A stretch of DNA of 64,000 nucleotides from Pseudoduganella aquatica. GTDB lineage: Bacteria > Pseudomonadota > Gammaproteobacteria > Burkholderiales > Burkholderiaceae_D. The stretch is from assembly GCF_009857595.1 (NCBI RefSeq), contig NZ_WWCU01000006.1, positions 124,001-188,000 of the forward strand, read 5' to 3'. The position numbers were made by a program, and so were the translations under genes. Shown piece by piece: positions 57,885 through 64,000 of this stretch; position 1 is the stretch's first letter; each line of letters starts with the position of its first letter. A model generated the notes under the pieces. The model was given only the letters and a program-made list of their open reading frames with translations. It had not been told where the DNA came from and searched no databases.

Positions 57885-60584
57885 TTATTCCGCTGTGGCG
57901 GCGGCTTTTTTGGCGGCTGGCTTTTTGGCGGCCGGCTTGGCGGCGGCTTTTTTCGCGGCCGGCTTGGCTGCAGCTTTTTTCGCTGCCGGCTTCGCGGCGG
58001 CTTTCTTGGCCGCCACTTTCTTGGTCGGCGCCGCCGCTACCGCGGTTTCGCCTTCGGCGCCTTCCGCTTCGTCCGCCTTGCCCGCTTTCGGCTTGGCGCC
58101 CGGCTTGGCTTTGCGCTCTTCGAACTCGAAGCTGATCTTGCCGTCCTTGCCCTTGGTCAGGAAGGCCTTGAACGGACGGCGCGTGCGCTGCGAGACGAAG
58201 CCCGGCAGCAGATCGGTCTTGCCGTCGTTGAGCAGCTTGCTCATCTGCTCGGGCAGGATCTCCTGCTGCAGGATGATGCGGCCGCTGCGGAAGTCGCAGG
58301 TCTTGGGCTTGGCGACGCTGTGCTCGCACACATAGGCCAAGCCCATTTCGTACACATTGGCGGCGCATTTCGGGCACGGGCCGACCGGGGTCTGGCCGGT
58401 GAAGTCCACGCCTTCGCCGTCCTCGCCACCTTCGTCGTTCTGGCCAAAGTCGAACTCCAGCTTGAAGTTGCTGATGTCCTCGTCGCGCACGATGCGCAGG
58501 ATGGCGGCGAACGGGCGGCCCATCTTGGAACGGAAGCCTTGCAGCGGACCGATGGTACGGTTCTTCAGCAGTTCTTCAACTTCCGCGATTTCAAACTGGC
58601 GGCTGCCCGGCGTTTTGCTCATCGAGAACTCGCACTTGGTGCAGGCGAAACGGCGGTAGTTCTCTTTCACCACGCTGTTGCAGTTCGGGCAAGGCGTGAC
58701 CAGGGTGGCATAGTCGCCCGGAATGGTGTCGTTGTCGTATTCCTTGGCGCGCTTGACGATGATTTGCGTCATCTGGGCGATTTCGCGCATGAATTCCTCG
58801 CGCGAGATGCGTCCCTTTTCCATTTGCGACAGCTTGTATTCCCACTCGCCGGTCAGCTCCGGCGCCGTCAATTCGTTCACGCCCAGGCCGCGCAGCAGCG
58901 TCATCAGCTGCGACGCCTTGGCGGTCGGGATCAGTTCGCGGCCTTCGCGCAGCAGGTATTTCTCGCCCAGCAGGCCCTCGATAATGGCGGCGCGCGTTGC
59001 CGGCGTGCCCAGGCCTTTGCCGGCCATGGCGTCGCGCAGTTCGTCGGAGTCGACCAGCTTGCCCGCGCCTTCCATGGCGGACAGCAGCGTCGCTTCCGAG
59101 TAGCGCGCAGGCGGCTTGGTGACCAGGCCGTTCGGCGTGACCTTCTCGGTCTTGACCTTCTCGCCCTTGGCGACCGGCACCAGCATGCCGCTACCTTCCT
59201 TGTCGTCGTCGCCGGCCGCGTCCTTGCCGTAGATCGCCATCCAGCCGGCGTTGGTCATGACCTTGCCTTCGGTCTTGAACTGGTGGCCGGACACTTCGGT
59301 GTAGCGGGTGGTGACCTGGAACTCGGCGGCCGGGAAGAACACGGCCATGAAGCGGCGCGTCACCAGGTCGTACAGTTTCTGTTCCGGCTCGGACAGGTTC
59401 TTCGGTGCGATGCCGGTCGGAATGATGGCAAAGTGATCCGAGATCTTGGTGTTGTCGAAGATGCGCTTGTTCGGCTTGACCCAGCCCTTGCTCAGGATCT
59501 GCTTGGAGAAGGTGTGGTAATTGTGGTTCTCGCCCAGCACGCCCAGCACTTCCTTGACGGTGTCCAGGTAGTCTTCCGGCAGGTGGCGCGAATCGGTACG
59601 CGGGTAGGTCAGCACCTTGTGCTTCTCGTACAGCGCCTGGGCCAGGCCCAGCGTGTTCTTGGCCGAGAAGCCGAAACGGCCGTTGGCCTCGCGCTGCAAG
59701 CTGGTCAGGTCGAACAGGCCGGGCGCCATCGAGGTGGTCGGCTTGGACTCTTCGGTGACATTGCCCTGCTTGCCGCGGCAGGCCAGCGCGATGCTGTCGG
59801 CGGCGGCCTTGGACCACAGGCGCTCGGCGCGTTTTTCCGGGTCGTGCTCGTCCTTCTTGAAGCCGGTGTCCATCCAGCGGCCTTCGTACACGCCGGCTGC
59901 GCAGATGAACTCGGCGCGCACTTCCCAGTAGTCGCGCGAGACGAATTTCTTGATCTTTTCTTCGCGCTCGACCACGATGGACAGGGTCGGCGTCTGCACG
60001 CGGCCCACGGTGGTCAGGTAGAAGCCGCCCTCTTTCGAGTTGAACGCGGTCATGGCGCGGGTGCCGTTGATGCCGATCAGCCAGTCCGCTTCCGAACGGC
60101 AGCGCGCGGCGTCCGCCAGCGGCAGCATTTCCTCGTCCGAGCGCAGGCTGTTGAAGCCTTCGCGGATGGCGTTGGGCGTCATCGACTGCAGCCACAGGCG
60201 CTGCACCGGCTGCTTGGCCTTGGCGTTCTGCGCAATCAGGCGGAAGATCAGCTCACCTTCGCGGCCCGCGTCGCATGCGTTGATCAGGCCGGTGACGTCC
60301 TTGCGTTTGATCAACTTGTTGAGCACTTTCAGGCGCGACTCGGTCTTGGCGATCGGATTCAGCGCGAAGTACGGCGGGATCATGGGCAGGTGGGCAAAGC
60401 TCCACTTGCCGCGCTTGACGTCGTGCTCTTCCGGCACCGCGATTTCCAGCAGGTGGCCGACGGCCGAGGACAGCACGTAGTCGTCGGACTCAAAGTACTC
60501 ATCGTGCTTGGTAAAGCCGCCCAGCGACTTCGCGATATCGTTCGCGACAGATGGCTTCTCGGCGATGATGAGGGTTTTGCTCAT
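57885..60584 (-). CDS. topB: DNA topoisomerase III
   Basis: Type IA topoisomerase that decatenates replicated DNA. 899 residues, larger than E. coli TopB (653). MSKTLIIAEKPSVANDIAKS opens the Toprim domain and GLINACDAGREGELIFRLI its acidic site. The gate region has TVGRVQTPTLSIVVEREEK and KVLTYPRTDSRHLPEDYLDT with the catalytic Tyr. Zinc-ribbon-like parts follow (CPNCNSVVKENYRRFACTKC, CPKCAANVYEMGLAYVC). The last about 45 residues are a Lys/Ala/Pro tail (KKAAAKPAAKKAAAKPAAKK) like histone H1, which probably adds non-specific DNA binding. Confidence 0.95.
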   Translation of the reverse strand: MSKTLIIAEKPSVANDIAKSLGGFTKHDEYFESDDYVLSSAVGHLLEIAVPEEHDVKRGKWSFAHLPMIPPYFALNPIAKTESRLKVLNKLIKRKDVTGLINACDAGREGELIFRLIAQNAKAKQPVQRLWLQSMTPNAIREGFNSLRSDEEMLPLADAARCRSEADWLIGINGTRAMTAFNSKEGGFYLTTVGRVQTPTLSIVVEREEKIKKFVSRDYWEVRAEFICAAGVYEGRWMDTGFKKDEHDPEKRAERLWSKAAADSIALACRGKQGNVTEESKPTTSMAPGLFDLTSLQREANGRFGFSAKNTLGLAQALYEKHKVLTYPRTDSRHLPEDYLDTVKEVLGVLGENHNYHTFSKQILSKGWVKPNKRIFDNTKISDHFAIIPTGIAPKNLSEPEQKLYDLVTRRFMAVFFPAAEFQVTTRYTEVSGHQFKTEGKVMTNAGWMAIYGKDAAGDDDKEGSGMLVPVAKGEKVKTEKVTPNGLVTKPPARYSEATLLSAMEGAGKLVDSDELRDAMAGKGLGTPATRAAIIEGLLGEKYLLREGRELIPTAKASQLMTLLRGLGVNELTAPELTGEWEYKLSQMEKGRISREEFMREIAQMTQIIVKRAKEYDNDTIPGDYATLVTPCPNCNSVVKENYRRFACTKCEFSMSKTPGSRQFEIAEVEELLKNRTIGPLQGFRSKMGRPFAAILRIVRDEDISNFKLEFDFGQNDEGGEDGEGVDFTGQTPVGPCPKCAANVYEMGLAYVCEHSVAKPKTCDFRSGRIILQQEILPEQMSKLLNDGKTDLLPGFVSQRTRRPFKAFLTKGKDGKISFEFEERKAKPGAKPKAGKADEAEGAEGETAVAAAPTKKVAAKKAAAKPAAKKAAAKPAAKKAAAKPAAKKPAAKKAAATAE

Positions 60585-60759
60585 ATTTTGTATTCTCTTG
60601 TTTTTTTACTCTGGATTTGGCGCAGCATGCGCATCATACAGAACATTCTTATACCGCATGCTGAACTTTTGCAATCCCGCCAGGGTTGCTTCGGCTTGGC
60701 GGCACGGCGCTGCAGAGGGTGGTCTTGCGGTGCGCAAGCGGGGAACAACGGGAAGCGTG

Positions 60760-61224
60760 TCAGTGCAGCAGGCGCGGCATTTGATCTTCATCGGAACCGA
60801 ACAGGTCGTCAAACATCAAGGCGTCCGGCTCCTTGCCCTGGCTCCACAGCAGCATCAGGACGATGACTTTCAGCTTGCCCAGCGACACCGGCACTTCCTC
60901 CAGCGCCAGCGCACGTTCGATGACGATTTCACGCTGCAGGGGCGACAGCACCTGGGCGCTTTCCAGGAACTGGATAAAGCCGATGGCGGCGGTGCCCAGC
61001 GCGTCCTGCTCCTCCTCCACATAGTAGCGGGTGCCGGTGGAGGCGGCCGTCAGCGTCTGTTCGACTCCCGCCATTTCATTCAGGTCGGTGAGCCAGACCA
61101 GCGCTTCGGAGATCTCCTCGTCGTCGAAACCGACGGCCGACAGTTTCCTTGCCAAGGCGGCCGGTTCCGGGCACGCATCGGGGCGGTAATAAGTCTCGTA
61201 GAGATAAACAAGGATGTCGAACAT
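60760..61224 (-). CDS. smg: Smg family protein (DUF494)
   Basis: A 154-residue cytosolic protein of the Smg family, of unknown function, next to dprA in many proteobacteria. Visible: [87 protein letters not shown]. It lies about 50 bases after dprA on the same strand, so it is probably co-transcribed. Confidence 0.92.
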   Translation of the reverse strand: MFDILVYLYETYYRPDACPEPAALARKLSAVGFDDEEISEALVWLTDLNEMAGVEQTLTAASTGTRYYVEEEQDALGTAAIGFIQFLESAQVLSPLQREIVIERALALEEVPVSLGKLKVIVLMLLWSQGKEPDALMFDDLFGSDEDQMPRLLH

Positions 61225-61276
61225 GGCGCTACTCTAACAGTTAAGAACGGCGAAACACAAGCCCTGCACCGCATCG

Positions 61277-62527
61277 TCACAGGCCCCGGCGGTGCAGGCG
61301 CTGAAAAATTCCTCCCGGCAATCGCTCGACCAGGCCGGCCAGTTCCAGCGCCAGCAGATGGCTGTGCGCGTCGGCGGCGGACAGGCCGGCCCGCAGCGCC
61401 AGCGCGTCGGCCGGGGCCGGATCATGCCCGAGCGCCAGCAGCAGCGCCTCCAGCTCGGCGCGCAGCTGCACGGTGGCCTGTTGCCGCTCGGCGCCGGCGC
61501 CCCGGGGCGCATCCGGCAACATATCCTCCAGCACGTCGGCGGCGGTTTCGACCAGCTTGGCCTGGCCGGCCCGTATCAGCGCGTGGCAGCCCTTGCTCAG
61601 CGTGGCGTGGATGGAACCGGGCACGGCGAACACCTCGCGGCCCTGGTTGAGCGCGTAGCGCGCGGTGATGAGCGAGCCCGACTGCGCCGCCGCCTCGATC
61701 ACCAGCACGCCGCGCGCCAGGCCGCTGATGATGCGGTTGCGGCGCGGGAAATTGTCCGGCAGGGGCGGCGTGCCCAGCGGATATTCGCTGACGATGCAGC
61801 CTTCGGCGGCGATGCGCAGCGCCAGCTCGCGGTTGCGGGCCGGATACAGGCGGTCGATGCCGGTGCCCAGCACCGCCACCGTGCCGGCGCCCTCCGGTCC
61901 GGCCGCCAGCCCGCCCGCGTGGGCTGCCGCGTCTATGCCCAGCGCCAGCCCGGACACGATCACCAGCCCGGCGGCCGACAGTGCGGCGGCGAAGCGGTCC
62001 GCATTCTCCACGCCCTGCACGCTGGCGTTGCGCGCGCCGACGATGGCGGCCGCCGGCCGGTACAGCAGTTCGCGCCGCCCTCTTGTATACAGCAGCAGCG
62101 GCGCGGCGGGGATCTGGCGCAGCTGGGGCGGAAAAGCGGGATCGTCCAGCGCCATCAGCGCGTGGCCGGGCTGTTCCAGCCAGCGCAGCGTGGCGTCCGC
62201 CAGGCGCCCGGCCTCGTCCAGCAGCGCGGCCGGGGGCGAGCGCAGCGCCTGCACGGCGGGAGCGACCAGGCTGCCAGCAAGCACTTCGGCCAACACGCGG
62301 TGCAGATCGCCGGGCTCGGCCTGGAAAACGCGGTCGGGATGGGAAAATTCGGCGATCAGCTCGGCGCCGGCGGTCACGCCCACGCCGGGCGTAAGCTGCA
62401 GCCGCAGCCAGCTGGCGATGGCCGCGCGGCCCAAGACCCGGGGCGCGGCAAGGGCTGGCCCCGGGCCTGCGGCGGCGGGGCTGGCGGCAGGCTGGCTGCC
62501 GCTGGCGGGGGGATCCGTGGCTTGCAC
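61277..62527 (-). CDS. dprA: DNA processing protein DprA
   Basis: Loads RecA on incoming single-stranded DNA during natural transformation. 416 residues. A Pro/Ala-rich N-terminal extension (about 1-30) precedes a SAM-like region (SWLRLQLTPGVGVTAGAELI). The Rossmann-like DprA domain has AIVGARNASVQG, VIVSGLALGIDAAAHAGGLA, TVAVLGTGIDRLYPARNREL, FPRRNRIISGLARGVLVIEA, GSLITARYALNQGREVFAVP. The C-terminus is a winged helix (LRAGLSAADAHSHLLALELA). The core motifs are complete. It is 8 bases after the LysM gene on the same strand. Confidence 0.95.
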   Translation of the reverse strand: MQATDPPASGSQPAASPAAAGPGPALAAPRVLGRAAIASWLRLQLTPGVGVTAGAELIAEFSHPDRVFQAEPGDLHRVLAEVLAGSLVAPAVQALRSPPAALLDEAGRLADATLRWLEQPGHALMALDDPAFPPQLRQIPAAPLLLYTRGRRELLYRPAAAIVGARNASVQGVENADRFAAALSAAGLVIVSGLALGIDAAAHAGGLAAGPEGAGTVAVLGTGIDRLYPARNRELALRIAAEGCIVSEYPLGTPPLPDNFPRRNRIISGLARGVLVIEAAAQSGSLITARYALNQGREVFAVPGSIHATLSKGCHALIRAGQAKLVETAADVLEDMLPDAPRGAGAERQQATVQLRAELEALLLALGHDPAPADALALRAGLSAADAHSHLLALELAGLVERLPGGIFQRLHRRGL

Positions 62528-62535
62528 GGCGCGGT

Positions 62536-63636
62536 TTACTCCGGCGATTTGGCGACGTCGCCCACTTCCACTGGCGCCGTTACCTGCATGATCAGGCCGT
62601 AAGAAATATGCTTGAACACGCGGAAGATAAACAAGCTGCCCACTTCCTCATCCGGCAGCTTGACCTGCGGATTCCCCATGTTGAGCCAGCCTTTGCTGGC
62701 GCCTGGATCGGTCACCGTCTGTCCCCTATGGTACAGCTGCAGCACAGAACCGATATCGAGTCCGTCAAGCTTTCCGCGATTAATGCTGACCACCTGGTTC
62801 TGGCCCGCATGGCTCACGCCGCCGTAAATAGCCACCACGGCCGCGTCCACCTTGCGCTCCGGCGGGTGCGGAACATAGTTCTGCATAGGCGTGGGCGGGG
62901 ACTGCATCAGCAGATCGCCCTTGCCCATTTCCTCTTTGGCGGTGGCCACGATAAAGGTGTGCACTTCGGAACCGGGCTTGGCGGCGGTCTGCAGTTTGAG
63001 CGTGCCTAAATAGAACGCTTCCTGGCCGATGACGGCCTTGGTGACCGGATCCTTCAGCGGCTTGCCCGGGCGGAACACCTGGAAGGAGGTGCCATCCTTC
63101 AGGTCGCCGCGCACATAGGCTTTCTCGTCCTTGCCCAGGAAAACGTGGCCTTCCTGCGCCGCAATGATGCGCGGCGCATTCTTCAGCTCGTCGTCTTCGA
63201 TAATCAGCGGCTGGGTGAGGAAGGGTTCGATGTCGCCGGTCGGGATGGACTGCACGGCGTCCTTGCCCAGGCCTTCCATGCGCAGCTGGGGCGACAGCCG
63301 CAGCGCGGACGGATCGCCGGCCCCGGCGCCCTCGCCCACCCGGCTGCCCAGGCGCAGGCGGCCTGCGGCGCGGTCCAGGTAGACGATCTGGCCCGGATAA
63401 ATCCAGTGCGGATTGCGGATTTCCTCGCGGTTCATGCCCCACACCTGGGGCCAGCACCAGGGGCGCTCCAGGAAACGCCCGGAAATACCCCACAGCGTAT
63501 CGCCGCGGACCACCACGTGCTGGTCCGGCGCATTCGGCCGGAATTCGCAGTTCATGGATTGCGCAGAGGCCGCCGTGGCACTGGAAATAAGCGTCGCGAT
63601 CAACAGGCGTGCGCCGACTGTGCTAAAATTTTTCAT
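62536..63636 (-). CDS. LysM peptidoglycan-binding domain protein
   Basis: A 366-residue envelope protein: signal peptide (LLIATLISSATAASAQS), then a LysM domain (HVVVRGDTLWGISGRFLERP, WCWPQVWGMNREEIRNPHWI, YPGQIVYLDRAAGR) that binds glycan strands. The remainder is a mixed region with VQSIPTGDIEPFLTQPLIIE, YVRGDLKDGTSFQVFRPGKP, AVVAIYGGVSHAGQNQVVSI and LDGLDIGSVLQLYHRGQTVT. The same protein precedes dprA in many Burkholderiales. It is divergent from def; the ATG is preceded by AACGGACATCTTAATG-type leader. Confidence 0.92.
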   Translation of the reverse strand: MKNFSTVGARLLIATLISSATAASAQSMNCEFRPNAPDQHVVVRGDTLWGISGRFLERPWCWPQVWGMNREEIRNPHWIYPGQIVYLDRAAGRLRLGSRVGEGAGAGDPSALRLSPQLRMEGLGKDAVQSIPTGDIEPFLTQPLIIEDDELKNAPRIIAAQEGHVFLGKDEKAYVRGDLKDGTSFQVFRPGKPLKDPVTKAVIGQEAFYLGTLKLQTAAKPGSEVHTFIVATAKEEMGKGDLLMQSPPTPMQNYVPHPPERKVDAAVVAIYGGVSHAGQNQVVSINRGKLDGLDIGSVLQLYHRGQTVTDPGASKGWLNMGNPQVKLPDEEVGSLFIFRVFKHISYGLIMQVTAPVEVGDVAKSPE

Positions 63637-63798
63637 TAAGATGTCCGTTAAAGGCGGGCATGGACGAAAGGCTGGATCGCGACCTGAAGGTTGCCCTGCT
63701 GAATCAAATTCTGCCCATAATACCCTGAACTAGCAAGAGAAACCACGCTGCGCAGCAGGGTGCGCCTGTTGCATTTTTAAGTCACACCACGAATCCGC

Positions 63799-64000
63799 AT
63801 GTCCATACTGAATATCCTCCGCTATCCCGACCCGCGCCTGCACAAGATTGCGCAGCCCGTCACCGCCTTCGACGCGCGCCTGGCCAAACTGGTCGCCGAC
63901 ATGGCCGACACCATGTACGAGGCGCCCGGCGTGGGCCTGGCCGCCACCCAGGTGGACGTGCATGAGCGCGTTGTCGTCATCGACATCTCGGAAGACAAAA
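63799..64000 (+). CDS. def: Peptide deformylase, N-terminal fragment (cut by window edge)
   Basis: Removes the formyl group from the initiator methionine of new proteins. The first 67 residues are visible: [40 protein letters not shown] and [12 protein letters not shown]. Motif 1 (GVGLAATQ) is present; the metal-binding EGCLS and HEXDH motifs fall outside the window. It starts about 160 bases after the divergent LysM gene start. Confidence 0.95.
   Translation, partial: MSILNILRYPDPRLHKIAQPVTAFDARLAKLVADMADTMYEAPGVGLAATQVDVHERVVVIDISEDK

Overview
The window is high-GC, gene-dense chromosomal DNA of a betaproteobacterium. It is most likely an Oxalobacteraceae member of the Massilia/Duganella/Janthinobacterium type. 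This placement is inferred from gene families and gene order: a dusB-fis-purH-ruvC-ruvA-ruvB run, rplM-rpsI-argC-erpA, smg-dprA-LysM-def, a Coq7-type ubiquinone hydroxylase, a BPSS1780-family membrane protein and DUF4214 proteins. Both edges cut genes (polA on the left, def on the right). I see no rRNA, tRNA, CRISPR array, prophage or insertion sequence.

Layout. 1-5 kb: polA (partial), a DUF2782-like secreted protein, homoserine kinase, a membrane protein and uvrD. 5-10.4 kb: an orphan M56 (BlaR1-like) membrane peptidase with a Pro/Ala linker and a coiled-coil tail, the glutathione-dependent formaldehyde dehydrogenase frmA, and three stand-alone receiver-domain regulators, one with an ANTAR domain. 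10.4-15.1 kb: a thiamine operon thiC-thiS-thiG-thiD-thiE behind a TPP riboswitch, with a hairpin that can mask the thiC ribosome binding site. 15.2-19.1 kb: an accessory island of four paralogous small secreted Lys/Ala-rich (Asr-like) proteins, a DUF4214 protein without a clear start, and a HEHEH-motif membrane protein. 19.2-29.6 kb: valS, DUF2147 and YaiI proteins, a second DUF4214 protein, a glutamine cyclotransferase, an SDR, a LysR regulator and ruvBAC. 29.7-35.9 kb: purH, fis, dusB, a phosphatase, a PEBP protein, dtd and tyrS. 36-41.8 kb: an M23 peptidase, anmK, erpA, argC, rpsI and rplM with a strong promoter. 41.8-46.3 kb: an AT-rich small membrane protein, a 729-residue NHL-repeat protein, OsmC and coq7. 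46.3-53 kb: two ABC export modules, the second with its permease fused to an M1-peptidase domain. 53-64 kb: a chemotaxis receptor, unknown secreted and soluble proteins, a ParE/RelE-type toxin-antitoxin pair, topB with a histone-H1-like tail, smg, dprA, a LysM protein and def.

The window is mostly housekeeping. The least ordinary signals are these: (1) eight copies of a GTAGGGCGGGTTAG...CGTAACCCGCC palindrome, every one overlapping or within 3-8 bases of a stop codon, one of which supplies the last codons of a LysR gene; (2) two long perfect palindromes sharing GGGGTCAGGGTT arms, downstream of valS and of the M23 gene; (3) the Asr-like paralogue island, whose two transcription units share a duplicated control region with TGTAAG boxes phased at 10 bp; (4) a riboswitch expression platform that appears to act by hiding the Shine-Dalgarno sequence; (5) the large NHL-repeat protein of unknown role; and (6) the ABC permease/M1 fusion with altered zinc-site spacing. 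I see no single cluster that I can call a new defence or biosynthetic system.
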